64,000 nt of DNA from an uncultured Aliivibrio sp. (GCF_946479765.1 NZ_CAMLHO010000009.1:22368-86367); one strand, 5' to 3'. Shown: positions 40,467 through 50,960, numbered from the stretch's first letter. The notes: generated by a model not told the origin, from the letters alone. Program-made: numbers and translations.

Positions 40467-42266
40467 TTATGAAATCGCATGAGTATTACAAGCGCTTCTT
40501 TGATTTAAGAGTAAGGTATTGATCTGGGCGTTGTCGACGGGTTTTGAAAAGTAATACCCTTGGTATTTATCACACCCTTCTATTTCCAATATATTAAGCT
40601 GATCTTTATCTTCAATACCTTCTGCTGTGATTGTGATACCTAAATTATGGCCAAGTTGGATAATAGTTCGAACTATCATGTGATCTTTTTCGTTCGTCGC
40701 ACAATCATCAATAAAGGATTTATCTATTTTGATGATATCAATAGGTAACTGTTTTAAATAACGAAGAGAAGAGTAGTCGATACCGAAGTCGTCAATGGCA
40801 ATTTGTACGCCTAGTTCCCGTAATTGAGTGCACTGTTGGATCACTTTTTCTGGTTGTTTCATTAGTGCCGTTTCTGTGATTTCAAGTTGCAGATATTGTG
40901 CGTCGAGGCCTGAGCAATTCAGAGCGTTACGTACCGTTCCGACAATATCATCATGGGATAATTGAACGATGGAAACATTGACAGAGATGGAAATAGGCGT
41001 GCCATTGTCACACCAAATTTTTCCTTGATTACAAGCTTCGTTTAGCACCCATTTCCCAACTTCTATTATATGGTGGTTTTTTTCTGCAATGGAAATAAAT
41101 TCTAATGGGGAGATTAATCCAAGGGTAGGGTGTTCCCATCGAATTAATGCTTCTACGCCAGAGATAGTATTTGTTGGTATTACAATTTTAGGTTGATAAA
41201 GAAGATAGAACTGCTGCTCTTTTAAAGCAATAGATAGATCTTTTTCAAGTTTGTAATATCTGAATGTCTCTTGCATTAATGTCTGATTAAACCACTGAGC
41301 GTTATTTTTACCCTGTTGTTTTGCTTCATACATTGCTATATCAGTATTACGGCACCAAAGGTCTGTGAGGTTAGAGCAATCATTGTATAACGATGCACCA
41401 ATACTCGTCGTAAGGGAGTAGTGAGATTTTAGGTTTTCATAAGGTTCTTTTGAAAAAGTCAAAATAGTATGAATAAGAGCGTTGGTGGCTAATTCGATAT
41501 TATGGTGCTTAATAATTACGGTAAATTCATCACCACCAATACGATATACAGACACATTATCCTTTTCTATGGTTTTTAAACGTTTGGAAAAATCGACCAA
41601 AACTAAATCACCAATATGATGACCTAGATTGTCATTTATTTGTTTAAATCCATCTAAATCAATTTGGATTAATGAGAATTGTTGTGGTGTATTTTGTATT
41701 CTTATCTTTTCCAAATCTGCATAGAATCGCTTTCTATTATTTAATTGAGTTAAAAAATCGGTCAAACTGTCTTTTTTATATTCAATTACTTTTGTTTTTA
41801 ATTTCTGTTGATAAAATGCCATAGCAGAAGCAAAACCTGAAATTGCAAGTAGTTCAAGTGAATCTTCAATGAACTCTTCTAATATAAGGAAATCAGATAA
41901 TTGCATATTTAAAGAATAAGAGAATAGTAAGCCAACCGCAGAGGCGACAGGCCATAATGAACCAGGGTAAAGAATAATATAAGTAAGGGGAACGGTAATA
42001 AAAGGTTCTTCAACAGCATCCATATTAATAGGTTCAATAATATTACCAATAATAATGACAAGAAAAGAAAGAATGGTTGAATAGTAGGCAATTCGTTTGT
42101 TTGGATGAAAACGAGCCAATAACATAAAGAATGGATAGCTTAGATAGAAGTAAGTACCAATATGGTGCTCAGCTAAAAGAGTGCCACTGATAATAAAGAT
42201 GGCAAAAAAATAGAAAGAATTTTTCCAAAAATGAAAATCTTGTAGTTTGTCCCAAATATAATTCAT
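40467..42266 (-). CDS. Membrane-bound GGDEF-EAL protein (cyclic di-GMP turnover)
   Basis: Six or so N-terminal membrane helices (about 15-150) form a sensor region, then GGDEF (about 165-325) and EAL (about 345-590). The cyclase motif RIGGDEF is intact. The EAL part keeps VEALIRWEHP, the LEITETAL Glu, DDFGIDYSSL, KIDKSF, AEGIE and QGYYFSKP, so phosphodiesterase activity is likely. I see no RxxD inhibitory site before GGDEF. Net activity cannot be told from sequence. Length 599 residues. Single gene. Confidence 0.9.
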   Translation of the reverse strand: MNYIWDKLQDFHFWKNSFYFFAIFIISGTLLAEHHIGTYFYLSYPFFMLLARFHPNKRIAYYSTILSFLVIIIGNIIEPINMDAVEEPFITVPLTYIILYPGSLWPVASAVGLLFSYSLNMQLSDFLILEEFIEDSLELLAISGFASAMAFYQQKLKTKVIEYKKDSLTDFLTQLNNRKRFYADLEKIRIQNTPQQFSLIQIDLDGFKQINDNLGHHIGDLVLVDFSKRLKTIEKDNVSVYRIGGDEFTVIIKHHNIELATNALIHTILTFSKEPYENLKSHYSLTTSIGASLYNDCSNLTDLWCRNTDIAMYEAKQQGKNNAQWFNQTLMQETFRYYKLEKDLSIALKEQQFYLLYQPKIVIPTNTISGVEALIRWEHPTLGLISPLEFISIAEKNHHIIEVGKWVLNEACNQGKIWCDNGTPISISVNVSIVQLSHDDIVGTVRNALNCSGLDAQYLQLEITETALMKQPEKVIQQCTQLRELGVQIAIDDFGIDYSSLRYLKQLPIDIIKIDKSFIDDCATNEKDHMIVRTIIQLGHNLGITITAEGIEDKDQLNILEIEGCDKYQGYYFSKPVDNAQINTLLLNQRSACNTHAIS

Positions 42267-42638
42267 GGTTTAATTATTCTGCTCTTTGAATTTAATGATA
42301 ATATCATTAAATAGCTATTATTCAATAACTTAAATTTTCTGAAGTGTATGTGTTGGTTTTTATGATTAAAGATGTCTATTTATGATAGGTATCATTAAAT
42401 ATCTGAGCTATAGTTATTTCTAATATATAGAATAGATATTTCGATGTAACCTGTTAATCATATCTTATGTGGGTCAATAATTCAGCTAAGTATAAAAAAT
42501 GACGGAGTGTTTAATACAAGGACAAAGAAAAATGCTTGTATGTCAGGTTTTTGTTCGACTACTTCTTTGTGAGTATTCATTGGCGATGTAGGGTGGTATA
42601 GTCTACGTTATGTGTCTTTTCTAATTAAAGTAGAGCGA
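42267..42638. other. Divergent upstream region of the GGDEF-EAL and hydrolase genes
   Basis: About 370 AT-rich bases. No operator or RNA structure stands out. A GTG at 42612 in frame with the hydrolase could extend it by 9 residues. Confidence 0.4.
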
Positions 42639-43436
42639 ATGTCTAATTCTTTGTTATTTCATAGAACCTATGAACATGAATCAAGCGCCAAATGGGTTGT
42701 GTTTGTTCATGGTGCTGGTGGAAGTTCGACAACGTGGTTTAAGCAAGTTGCTGCTTTTAGAAAGAACTTCAATGTTTTACTTATTGATTTACGTGGGCAT
42801 GGGCGTTCAAACCATTTCTCTCAAATTAAAGAGTTCATTAATAAGCAGTACTCTTTTAAAGTCGTAAGCCAAGATATTATTGATGTGCTTGATCATTTAA
42901 ATATTAAATCAGCCCACTTTGTTGGAATGTCTCTTGGTACGATCATCATTCGTAATTTAGCTGAGTTGGCGCAAGATAGAGTAAGCTCTATGGTCTTAGC
43001 TGGTGCGATTACTCGTTTTAATTTCCGATCTCAGTTTTTGATTAAAATGGGTGATATGACGAAAAATATCATGCCTTACATGTGGCTGTATAAATTATTT
43101 TCGTATGTCGTTATGCCACAGAAAAGTCAGAAAGAGTCTCGTCATATTTTCACTAGAGAAGCGAAAAAACTGTGTCAGAAAGAGTTTAAACGCTGGTTTA
43201 AATTGGCGGCTGATGTGAACCCATTGATGCGTTATTTCAAAGATAAAGAATTAGCTATTCCAACACTGTATGTGATGGGAGCAAATGATTATTTATTTAT
43301 GAAGCCGGTAGAAGAAATGGTTGCAGTGCATAAATACAGTCAGTTATTACAGATCCCTGAATGCGGGCATGTGTGCAATATTGACAGGCCAAAAGAGTTT
43401 AATAAATACGCTATTGATTTTATTGCAGCTCAATAA
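42639..43436 (+). CDS. Alpha/beta hydrolase
   Basis: Alpha/beta-hydrolase fold of about 265 residues. The oxyanion segment FVHGAGGSSTTWF, then LIDLRGHGRS, and the nucleophile elbow GMSLGT (Ser) are present. The acid Asp is probable in MGANDYLF and the His in ECGHVCNID near the end. Substrate unknown. I chose ATG 42639; GTG at 42612 is the alternative. Own unit, with a strong terminator after it. Confidence 0.85.
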   Translation: MSNSLLFHRTYEHESSAKWVVFVHGAGGSSTTWFKQVAAFRKNFNVLLIDLRGHGRSNHFSQIKEFINKQYSFKVVSQDIIDVLDHLNIKSAHFVGMSLGTIIIRNLAELAQDRVSSMVLAGAITRFNFRSQFLIKMGDMTKNIMPYMWLYKLFSYVVMPQKSQKESRHIFTREAKKLCQKEFKRWFKLAADVNPLMRYFKDKELAIPTLYVMGANDYLFMKPVEEMVAVHKYSQLLQIPECGHVCNIDRPKEFNKYAIDFIAAQ

Positions 43437-43457
43437 AAATAAGAATTGAATATAAAT

Positions 43458-43484
43458 CGGCGATCATCATGATCGCCGTTTTTG
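43458..43484. terminator. Intrinsic terminator between the hydrolase gene and purU
   Basis: Near-perfect palindrome CGGCGATCAT / ATGATCGCCG with a T-run after it. Confidence 0.85.
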
Positions 43485-43504
43485 TTTAGCTATTATTTTG
43501 AAAA

Positions 43505-44338
43505 TTAAAGAATAACGGTTTTATTGCCATAGACAAAAACATGGTCATTTAACACTTTAGATAGTGCTTTGCTTAGTACTGACTTCTCAACATCACGTCC
43601 CGCCATTGCCATGTCTTCAGCACTAAAGTTATGATCAATAGGGATCACATCTTGTTTGATGATCGGACCTTCATCTAAATTGTTAGTCACAAAGTGTGCC
43701 GTAGCGCCAATGATTTTTACGCCACGATCATAAGCTTGCTGATAAGGTTTCGCACCAATGAATGCAGGCAAGAAACTATGGTGGATATTGATGATTCGTT
43801 TTGGAAATTGATCGACAAATTCAGGTGTTAGTACACGCATGTATTTTGCTAATACGATATATTCAGGTTCGTATGAATGGATGATACTAAGCATCTTATC
43901 TTCATGCTCATCGCGGGATAAACCTTCATGAGACACATAATGGAAAGGAATATCAAACTTTTCAATCAATCCGCCTAGCGTGTCATGGTTACCAATTACT
44001 GCGGCAATGTCGATATTCATCGCACCAGAATAGGCTTTGATTAAGATATCACCAATACAGTGTGCTTCTTTAGTCACAAGAATTACGACTTTCTTGCAAG
44101 GTTCAGAGACTAACTTACGATGGCTGCCTTTTGGTAAAGCTTGGTCAATATCAAGTAAGAAGGTTTCGTTATTAAAAATCCCTTCTAACTCAGTTCTCAT
44201 AAAAAACTGACCCGTTACGTTATCAACATACTCATTGTTATGAATGATATTGAGTTGATGTTTGTAACAAATATTGGTTATTTTCGCTATTAGCCCACGA
44301 GAATCAGGGCAATCCGTTAGTAATATTTTCTTTTCCAT
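43505..44338 (-). CDS. purU: Formyltetrahydrofolate deformylase
   Basis: Hydrolyses 10-formyl-THF to THF and formate, balancing one-carbon units and feeding PurT. The N-terminal ACT domain (1-80, starting LLTDCPDSRGLIAKIT) is followed by a formyltransferase fold with INIHHSFLPAF and GAKPYQQAYDRGVKIIGATAH, the catalytic Asn-His region. The C-terminus has RDVEKSVLSKAL. Length 277 residues, normal. Confidence 0.96.
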   Translation of the reverse strand: MEKKILLTDCPDSRGLIAKITNICYKHQLNIIHNNEYVDNVTGQFFMRTELEGIFNNETFLLDIDQALPKGSHRKLVSEPCKKVVILVTKEAHCIGDILIKAYSGAMNIDIAAVIGNHDTLGGLIEKFDIPFHYVSHEGLSRDEHEDKMLSIIHSYEPEYIVLAKYMRVLTPEFVDQFPKRIINIHHSFLPAFIGAKPYQQAYDRGVKIIGATAHFVTNNLDEGPIIKQDVIPIDHNFSAEDMAMAGRDVEKSVLSKALSKVLNDHVFVYGNKTVIL

Positions 44339-44585
44339 TTTATCTCTCGTGTTTACAAAGTATGGTCTATAAATTTGATATACCTATGTTTGTACCGACA
44401 AAAGAAGAGCACGTAAAGTGTTTTTCACTCTATGAAATCAAAAATATAAATAATAGATTCAATCCAAGTACTTGGAGAAATCCGCTGCATAATAAACAAT
44501 GGTCGAGAAACTTAACGTTTAGTTTCTTTGAAAATCTTGGCATAATCCCAGTCTTATTTTTAAATTACGATGAATGTAGGTTGAT

Positions 44586-46547
44586 ATGATTGCCAAGATT
44601 TTTTCTTCTTCAGGCGCGTTAGGTAAAGCCATTCCTGGTTTTCAGCCTCGTCAACCTCAGCTTGATATGGCTCATGCGGTTCATGATGCCATTAAGAATG
44701 GAACGCAGCTTGTCGTTGAAGCAGGCACTGGTACGGGTAAAACCTTTGCTTATCTTGTACCTGCATTAATCAGTGGTAAAAAAACCATTATCAGTACAGG
44801 GTCGAAAAACCTACAAGAGCAGCTGTTCCATCGTGATTTACCTTTAATGACGTCGTCCTTAGGCTTTTATGGCCAAGTTGCTTTATTGAAAGGACGTTCA
44901 AATTATCTTTGCCCTGAACGGTTAAACCAGCAGTTGGTTGAAAGCCATACCCCACAATCTGATCCTGAATTACTAACTCAATTAGTTAAGGTTCGCTCTT
45001 GGTCATCAGAAACCAAAACCGGTGATTTAGGTGATTGCACAGCAATTGCAGAAGATAGCCCAATAATCCCTTCAATAACCTCTACCAATGACAATTGTTT
45101 AGGTAAAGATTGTCCAAGCTTTGATGAGTGTTTTGTGGTGAAGGCACGTAAAAAAGCGATGGATGCAAATGTTGTTGTGGTTAACCATCATTTATTTCTT
45201 GCTGATTTAGCGATTAAAGAAACAGGCTTTGGTGAGTTAATACCTGAGGCTGATATTTTTATTTTCGATGAAGCGCATCAGCTTCCAGATATCGCGAGTC
45301 AATATTTTGGTCAAAATCTATCTAGTCGCCAGTTAACTGAATTAGCGAAGGACATTGAGATCGGTTATCGCACCGAAGCAAAAGATATGCGTCAGCTACA
45401 AAAAGTGGCAGAGCGTTTAGCGGGTTCAGCAATGGATCTTCGTATTATTTTAGGTGATACAAGTTTTCGTGGGAATTGGCGAGAGGCGATTAAATCACAA
45501 GCGGTTCAACGTGAAATTGTCCGAATTAATGATGCGTTTGAGCTGGCTCATGATGTATTGAAATTAGCGTTAGGTCGTAGTCAGTTATTAGATGCGGCGT
45601 TTGATCGTTGCGCATTATTAAAAAATCGTTTAGAACGCGTGTGCGATACGACTATTGGTGGGTATTCTTATTGGTATGAATGTACCCCTCGCCATTTTAG
45701 TTTGAACATCACCCCATTATCTGTGGCGGATAAATTCAAAGAACAAGTGGCAGATAAAGAAGGTGCTTGGATTTTTACCTCTGCAACGTTAGCGGTAAAT
45801 GATGATTTCTCTCATTTTACTCAACGTTTGGGATTAGAGCCGACTAAGCAGTTTTCTCTTCCAAGCCCTTTTGATTATAAAACTCAAGCCTTATTGTGCG
45901 TCCCTCGATTTTTACCAGAACCAAATAGCTATGGTATTGCCGATAAGTTAGTGGAATTATTACGACCTGTGATTAAGCAAAATAATGGTCGCTGTTTTTT
46001 CTTGTGTACTTCGCATCAGATGATGCGTGAGTTAGCTGAGCAATTTAGAGAAACGCTTGATTTGCCAGTACTTGTGCAAGGAGAGACCACTAAGCAGAAA
46101 TTGTTGTCTGAATTTATGGAATTAGGCAATGCATTATTAGTGGCAACAGGGGCATTTTGGGAAGGTATCGATGTTAGAGGTGATGCCTTAAGCTGTGTTA
46201 TCATTGATAAACTTCCTTTTACTGCGCCGGATGATCCGCTGTTAAAGGCGCGTATTGAAGATTGCCAGCTAAGTGGGGGGGATGCCTTCTCACAAGTACA
46301 AATTCCAGACGCTGTGATTACCTTGAAGCAAGGAGTAGGTCGTCTTATTCGAGATACTAAAGATAAAGGGGTATTGGTTATTTGTGATAATCGTTTAGTG
46401 ACAAGACCTTATGGTTCCACGTTTTTACAAAGTTTACCACCGATACCACGAACACGAGATTTACGTAATGTGTCTGAGTTTTTGGCAAAAGCCAATCAGA
46501 CCAGTGAAAATGAATCAGAAAAACAAGAAGCTATTTTAGAGAATTGA
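44586..46547 (+). CDS. yoaA: ATP-dependent DNA helicase YoaA (DinG/XPD family)
   Basis: Superfamily 2 helicase with an iron-sulfur cluster; in E. coli YoaA works with HolC in repair of stalled forks. Walker A is EAGTGTGKT (about 43-51). Four Cys spread over about 110-185 (CPERL, CTAIAED, CLGKDC) fit the cluster. The DEAH box [10 protein letters not shown] and the late motifs [11 protein letters not shown] and QGVGRLIRD are present. Length 653 residues. The start overlaps nothing real; tsaB follows 7 bases after its stop, so the two are probably cotranscribed. Confidence 0.94.
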   Translation: MIAKIFSSSGALGKAIPGFQPRQPQLDMAHAVHDAIKNGTQLVVEAGTGTGKTFAYLVPALISGKKTIISTGSKNLQEQLFHRDLPLMTSSLGFYGQVALLKGRSNYLCPERLNQQLVESHTPQSDPELLTQLVKVRSWSSETKTGDLGDCTAIAEDSPIIPSITSTNDNCLGKDCPSFDECFVVKARKKAMDANVVVVNHHLFLADLAIKETGFGELIPEADIFIFDEAHQLPDIASQYFGQNLSSRQLTELAKDIEIGYRTEAKDMRQLQKVAERLAGSAMDLRIILGDTSFRGNWREAIKSQAVQREIVRINDAFELAHDVLKLALGRSQLLDAAFDRCALLKNRLERVCDTTIGGYSYWYECTPRHFSLNITPLSVADKFKEQVADKEGAWIFTSATLAVNDDFSHFTQRLGLEPTKQFSLPSPFDYKTQALLCVPRFLPEPNSYGIADKLVELLRPVIKQNNGRCFFLCTSHQMMRELAEQFRETLDLPVLVQGETTKQKLLSEFMELGNALLVATGAFWEGIDVRGDALSCVIIDKLPFTAPDDPLLKARIEDCQLSGGDAFSQVQIPDAVITLKQGVGRLIRDTKDKGVLVICDNRLVTRPYGSTFLQSLPPIPRTRDLRNVSEFLAKANQTSENESEKQEAILEN

Positions 46548-46554
46548 GGCATTA

Positions 46555-47256
46555 ATGAGCGCAAATATTTTAGCGGTAGATACCGCCACTGAAAACTGTT
46601 CTGTCACATTGGTTGTTGACGGAAAAGTATATTCTCGACGTGCAGTGGCACCGCGTGAACACACTATTAAAGTTCTTCCTTTTGTTGATGAAGTACTAAA
46701 AGAAGCGGGTGTGCGTTTACAAGATTTAGACGCCTTAGCATTTGGTCAAGGTCCGGGTAGTTTTACTGGCGTTCGTATTGGTATTGGTATCGCTCAAGGT
46801 TTAGCATTTGGTGCCGATTTACCTATGATAGGTATTTCAACATTAGAAGCAATGGCGCAGGCGGGTTACCGTTTAAATGGTGCAACACAAGTTGCAGCGG
46901 CGATTGATGCCCGTATGGGTGAAGTATATTTCGGTATGTATCAGCGTAATGATGATGCTACATGGACTTATAATGTTGCTGAAAGCGTGTTTAAACCAGA
47001 CGCATTGTTAACGTATTTACCAGAGCAATCAGGTGAGTGGTTAACCGTAGGGACTGGTTGGGATGCATACACTGAAGGTCTAGCTGAGCTGCCTTTAGAT
47101 CGTAAAGCATCAGAGGTACTGTATCCTGATGCAGAAGATATTGCATTCTTAGCGCAGCAAAAATTTGAACAAGGGTTAGCTTTACCTGTAGAGGAGTCTA
47201 CCCCTGTTTATGTTCGTGATACGGTGACTTGGAAAAAGCTTCCTGGTCGTGAATAA
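46555..47256 (+). CDS. tsaB: tRNA threonylcarbamoyladenosine synthesis protein TsaB
   Basis: Partner of TsaD and TsaE in making t6A37 of ANN-decoding tRNAs; essential in most bacteria. The N-terminus [13 protein letters not shown] and the segments [15 protein letters not shown] and [13 protein letters not shown] are diagnostic. It lacks the metal-binding His of TsaD, as expected. Length 233 residues. Lies directly after yoaA, the same order as in E. coli (yoaA-tsaB). Confidence 0.96.
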   Translation: MSANILAVDTATENCSVTLVVDGKVYSRRAVAPREHTIKVLPFVDEVLKEAGVRLQDLDALAFGQGPGSFTGVRIGIGIAQGLAFGADLPMIGISTLEAMAQAGYRLNGATQVAAAIDARMGEVYFGMYQRNDDATWTYNVAESVFKPDALLTYLPEQSGEWLTVGTGWDAYTEGLAELPLDRKASEVLYPDAEDIAFLAQQKFEQGLALPVEESTPVYVRDTVTWKKLPGRE

Positions 47257-47267
47257 TAGATAAATGA

Positions 47268-47293
47268 ATGGGGACGTTGTTCCCCGTTTTTTG
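47268..47293 (+). terminator. Terminator-like hairpin after tsaB
   Basis: Stem GGGGA / TCCCC with ACG-type loop bases, followed by a T-run. Confidence 0.7.
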
Positions 47294-47313
47294 ATAAATA
47301 AAGAAAGGTCACT

Positions 47314-47628
47314 ATGGTATCAATTCATGGGCTACCGCCAGCATTAGTACAGAATCAAAAAGTACAAAAGCAGCAAGCCGTTGGAAAGAAAAATCAAATT
47401 AATAAAGCCAGTGGCAGTAAAGCCATGGTTGCTCAACCTTCCAAAGTGGCGACTGCGATAACCAATCAAGTAAGGCAACTGAACGCATCTGAATACGCTA
47501 ATTCCCGTATTAATTATGATTTACCCGAAGGTGGGAATCGTAAAGCGATGGAAGAGTATATGGATATTATGTTGCAAAAACGCAGAGAGGAACTTGCTCA
47601 ACTCGTTGGTGTTGATCTGTATATCTAA
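47314..47628 (+). CDS. Conserved small protein of unknown function
   Basis: A 104-residue protein with a good AAAGG before the ATG. The first 60 residues are polar, rich in Lys, Gln, Ala and Asn, and probably disordered. The C-terminal part is helical and conserved-looking: SRINYDLPEGG, then MEEYMDIMLQKRREELAQLVGVDLYI in one charged helix. No signal peptide or membrane segment. I do not recognise a family. It precedes the Slp-type lipoprotein by 20 bases and is likely cotranscribed with it. Confidence 0.7.
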   Translation: MVSIHGLPPALVQNQKVQKQQAVGKKNQINKASGSKAMVAQPSKVATAITNQVRQLNASEYANSRINYDLPEGGNRKAMEEYMDIMLQKRREELAQLVGVDLYI

Positions 47629-47648
47629 AAATCAAATTAAGGATATTT

Positions 47649-48197
47649 ATGAAATCTTCATTATTGTTTTTTTGCGTTTTATTTCTTGCAGGTTGCAGCT
47701 CTCTTCCTAAAGAGTTAGCGTCATCCCAAGCTAATACGCTAATTAAGTATGATGCGTTTGTTATTGCAGCTCAAAACGATGAAAACGCAGAAATTCGCTT
47801 AGGCGGGGTTATCGCCCGTATTGATAACCTAAAAGACACGACACGTATTGAAATCGTTAACCTTCCTATCTCTTCATCAGGTAAGCCTGATCTCTCTCAA
47901 GAGCCTAATGGACGTTTTGTTGTTTATCTTAATGGCTTTATCGATCCTGTGACTTATTCTGTTGGTCGATTAATGACTGTTTTAGGACAGTCGACGGGTA
48001 TCGAAGAAGCGAATGTTGGAGAGTTTTTGTATCCATTTCCGGTGATAAAAGCGTCAGCTTTGCATTTATGGCAAATTCAAGAATATGTAATTAGTAATGA
48101 CATAAACATGAGTTATATGCCTTGTGCCGGTGCTCGCTGTCTTCACCAGCGTAGTATTGAAAGTCGTCGTGGTAAAGTCGTACAAGAAGTGAAATAG
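47649..48197 (+). CDS. Slp family outer-membrane lipoprotein
   Basis: Lipoprotein with signal peptide and lipobox LAGC, lipidated Cys at residue 16, followed by Ser-Ser (no Asp at +2, so outer-membrane sorting is expected). GGVIARI, RIEIVNLP and a GRFVVYLNGFIDPVTY segment match the Slp (starvation lipoprotein) family. Length 182 residues. AAGGA lies before the ATG. Function of Slp proteins is poorly defined; linked to stationary phase and acid stress in E. coli. Confidence 0.87.
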   Translation: MKSSLLFFCVLFLAGCSSLPKELASSQANTLIKYDAFVIAAQNDENAEIRLGGVIARIDNLKDTTRIEIVNLPISSSGKPDLSQEPNGRFVVYLNGFIDPVTYSVGRLMTVLGQSTGIEEANVGEFLYPFPVIKASALHLWQIQEYVISNDINMSYMPCAGARCLHQRSIESRRGKVVQEVK

Positions 48198-48202
48198 TTA
48201 TT

Positions 48203-49072
48203 ATGCTCTCATTTCAAGAGTCTACTTTTTTATTGCATCACGGCTCATTGGCTGTAATGGAAATTAGGCCGAAAGAAATACATCAAACATTGGTGTTTTT
48301 GCATGGTTGGCAAGATAATGCAGCAACGTTTAAAACTACTATGGAAGCGTATGCGAAACACCACCCTTACCACCATTTAATTGCTGTAGATTGGTTTGGT
48401 CATGGGTTATCTGATCATAAAGGCGATGATAATTTTTATCACTTCTTTGATTATATTGATGATCTTCACCAAATTATTTTGCACACTAAATTAGAAAAAG
48501 TGGTTTTAATCGGACACTCTTTAGGGGCGTTAATTGCCAGTGCTTACTGTGCAGTTTTTCCTGAAAAAGTATCTGCATTGATGATGATTGAAGCATTGGG
48601 TCCATTGAGTGAAGAAGAGGATGAGATCACCAATAGGCTTCGTCAAGGGATTTTAAGTCGTCAGCGTTATCGTAATAAACCTCAGCGAACGTTAAAAGAT
48701 AAACAAGCAGCTGTTGAATTGAGATCGAAAGTTAATCGACTTCCTGAGCACCTTATTGAGCCTATGGTACTTCGTTCATTAGCATCAAAAGATAATTATG
48801 TGAAATGGACAACGGATGCAAAAGTAAAATGCGATTCTTTGTATCGAATGAGTGAAGCTCATGCTCTATCATTACTTTCAAAAATAGACTGCCCCGTGAT
48901 TGCAATTATTGGTAATGAGGGCTATGGCCATTTAAGACAAAAATCTCACCGTTATCGTTATATTTCAGATTTTCAATGTTATCAAATTGAAGGTGGACAT
49001 CATTGTCATTTAGAATATCCAGAACAAGTAAGTAGTTACATTAGCGATCTTATTAACAAAATAAAAACATAA
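48203..49072 (+). CDS. Alpha/beta hydrolase (second copy type)
   Basis: Alpha/beta-hydrolase fold, 289 residues. The oxyanion segment FLHGWQDNAATF, then VDWFGHGLSDH, and the nucleophile elbow IGHSLGALIA are clear. The terminal His is in GGHHCHLEYP. It starts 5 bases after the lipoprotein gene and is surely cotranscribed. Vibrios carry this gene just before fadD; the substrate is unknown, though an ester or lipid role would fit. Not closely similar to the hydrolase at 42639 beyond the shared fold. Confidence 0.86.
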   Translation: MLSFQESTFLLHHGSLAVMEIRPKEIHQTLVFLHGWQDNAATFKTTMEAYAKHHPYHHLIAVDWFGHGLSDHKGDDNFYHFFDYIDDLHQIILHTKLEKVVLIGHSLGALIASAYCAVFPEKVSALMMIEALGPLSEEEDEITNRLRQGILSRQRYRNKPQRTLKDKQAAVELRSKVNRLPEHLIEPMVLRSLASKDNYVKWTTDAKVKCDSLYRMSEAHALSLLSKIDCPVIAIIGNEGYGHLRQKSHRYRYISDFQCYQIEGGHHCHLEYPEQVSSYISDLINKIKT

Positions 49073-49185
49073 CTGCTTCACATATTTAAAAAAATACCGT
49101 GTTTATGGTCAAATAACAATCGAATAGATAATTGATACTAAAATTAGTTGACTATACTTGTAGAGTAAATAGTCTACTCATAAAA

Positions 49186-49201
49186 GGTGATAATGATCAC
49201 T
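49186..49201. promoter_or_regulatory. CRP-type site upstream of fadD
   Basis: GTGA-TAATGA-TCAC is a perfect inverted repeat with the exact CRP core spacing (consensus TGTGA-N6-TCACA; both outermost bases differ). It lies about 55 bases before the fadD start. fadD is activated by cAMP-CRP in E. coli, so the site makes sense. Confidence 0.6.
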
Positions 49202-49255
49202 GTTTTGAACTGTTGCCAAAAGAGCAATAAGTCGTATATAGAATAGGAGAACAGC

Positions 49256-50938
49256 GTGGATAAAGTTTGGCTTTCACGTTACCCAGAAGACGTACCAGCA
49301 GAAATAAACCCTGATCAATACAGCTCGTTAGTAGATATGTTTGAACAATCGGTTCATAAATATGCAGATCAACCAGCATTTATTAACATGGGTTCAGTAA
49401 TGACATTTCGTAAGTTAGAAGAGCGCAGTCGTGCTTTTGCTGCTTACTTACAAAATGAATTGAAACTGAAAAAAGGCGATCGAGTTGCTCTAATGATGCC
49501 AAATTTACTGCAATACCCAATTGCATTATTTGGTGTGCTGCGTGCAGGTATGGTAGCGGTAAATGTTAACCCACTTTATACTCCGCGTGAGTTAGAGCAT
49601 CAATTAACAGATTCAGGTGCTGCGGCAATTGTTATTGTGTCAAACTTTGCTAGTACGCTAGAAGAGATTGTGGATAATACGCCAGTAAAACACGTGATTT
49701 TAACTAACTTAGGTGAGCAACTTCCTCGTGCAAAAGGCACAATTGTTAACTTCGTTGTTAAGTACGTGAAAAAAATGGTGCCAAAATACGACTTGCCTGA
49801 TGCGACATCAATGCGTAATGCATTACGTAAAGGCCGTAGAATGCAGTACATCAAGCCATTTATTGATAGTCAAGACTTAGCCTTTCTACAATACACTGGC
49901 GGTACGACAGGCGTAGCAAAAGGCGCAATGCTGACTCACCGTAATATGATTGCTAACGTGATGCAAGCGAAAGGAGCTTATGGTCCAGTATTGACGGAAG
50001 GCCGTGAGTTAATTGTTACTGCATTACCGCTATATCACGTGTTTGCTCTAACGGTAAACTGCTTACTGTTTGTAGAGATGGGCGGAAGAAACTTATTAAT
50101 CACTAATCCACGTGATATTCCAGGCTTTATTAAAGAGCTACAGAAATACCCATTTACGGCAATTACGGGTGTTAATACACTGTTTAATGCCCTTGTAAAT
50201 AACGAAGATTTTCATGAACTAGATTTCAGTAATCTTCGTTTATCTGTGGGGGGGGGTATGGCTGTGCAACGTATCGTTGCTGAAAAATGGCAGCAGCATA
50301 CAGGCTGTTACTTACTTGAAGGTTATGGTTTAACTGAGTGTTCTCCATTAGTGGCGGCATACCCTCATAATCTAACCTCATACAATGGATCTATTGGTCT
50401 ACCGGTTCCATCAACTGAAGTTCGTATGGTTGATGATGAAGGAAACGTTGTCGCTAATGATCAAGTAGGCGAGCTTCAAGTTCGTGGTCCACAAGTGATG
50501 AAGGGATACTGGAATCGCTCAGAAGCTACTAAAGACATGATCACTGAAGATGGTTGGGTAAGCACGGGTGATATCGTCAAATTTGATGATGAAGGCTTCC
50601 TACACATTGTTGATCGCAAAAAAGACATGATTTTAGTGTCTGGTTTTAACGTATACCCAAATGAGATTGAAGATGTTGTTGCTCTACACGGTAAAGTGTT
50701 AGAAGTTGCTGCGGTAGGTAAACCACATCCAACATCGGGTGAAGTGGTTCGAATTTGTGTTGTTAAGCGTGATCCAAGTCTAACTAAAGATGAACTTATT
50801 GCTCACTGTCGTAAGCATTTAACCGGTTATAAAATTCCTCGTATTGTTGAGTTTAGAGATGATCTTCCAAAAACAAACGTAGGTAAAATTTTGCGTCGTG
50901 AACTGCGTGATGAATATAAAGCAGAAGAAAGCGCATAA
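49256..50938 (+). CDS. fadD: Long-chain fatty acid-CoA ligase
   Basis: Activates imported fatty acids to acyl-CoA at the inner membrane. Starts GTG at 49256 with TAGGAG upstream. The AMP-binding P-loop [12 protein letters not shown] is near residue 213, then [10 protein letters not shown] and [16 protein letters not shown], and the C-terminal GKILRRELR with the catalytic Lys. Length 560 residues, like E. coli (561). A run of nine G (50248-50256) encodes three Gly in SVGGGMAV and could be a slippage site. Confidence 0.96.
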   Translation: MDKVWLSRYPEDVPAEINPDQYSSLVDMFEQSVHKYADQPAFINMGSVMTFRKLEERSRAFAAYLQNELKLKKGDRVALMMPNLLQYPIALFGVLRAGMVAVNVNPLYTPRELEHQLTDSGAAAIVIVSNFASTLEEIVDNTPVKHVILTNLGEQLPRAKGTIVNFVVKYVKKMVPKYDLPDATSMRNALRKGRRMQYIKPFIDSQDLAFLQYTGGTTGVAKGAMLTHRNMIANVMQAKGAYGPVLTEGRELIVTALPLYHVFALTVNCLLFVEMGGRNLLITNPRDIPGFIKELQKYPFTAITGVNTLFNALVNNEDFHELDFSNLRLSVGGGMAVQRIVAEKWQQHTGCYLLEGYGLTECSPLVAAYPHNLTSYNGSIGLPVPSTEVRMVDDEGNVVANDQVGELQVRGPQVMKGYWNRSEATKDMITEDGWVSTGDIVKFDDEGFLHIVDRKKDMILVSGFNVYPNEIEDVVALHGKVLEVAAVGKPHPTSGEVVRICVVKRDPSLTKDELIAHCRKHLTGYKIPRIVEFRDDLPKTNVGKILRRELRDEYKAEESA

Positions 50939-50960
50939 TTTGGTTACACTATAAAAATAC

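Noticed and set aside
44362..44589. A 75-residue frame overlapping the yoaA start with ATGA
   Set aside because: No ribosome-binding site, no recognisable protein, and it fills the purU-yoaA promoter region; the overlap looks like chance.
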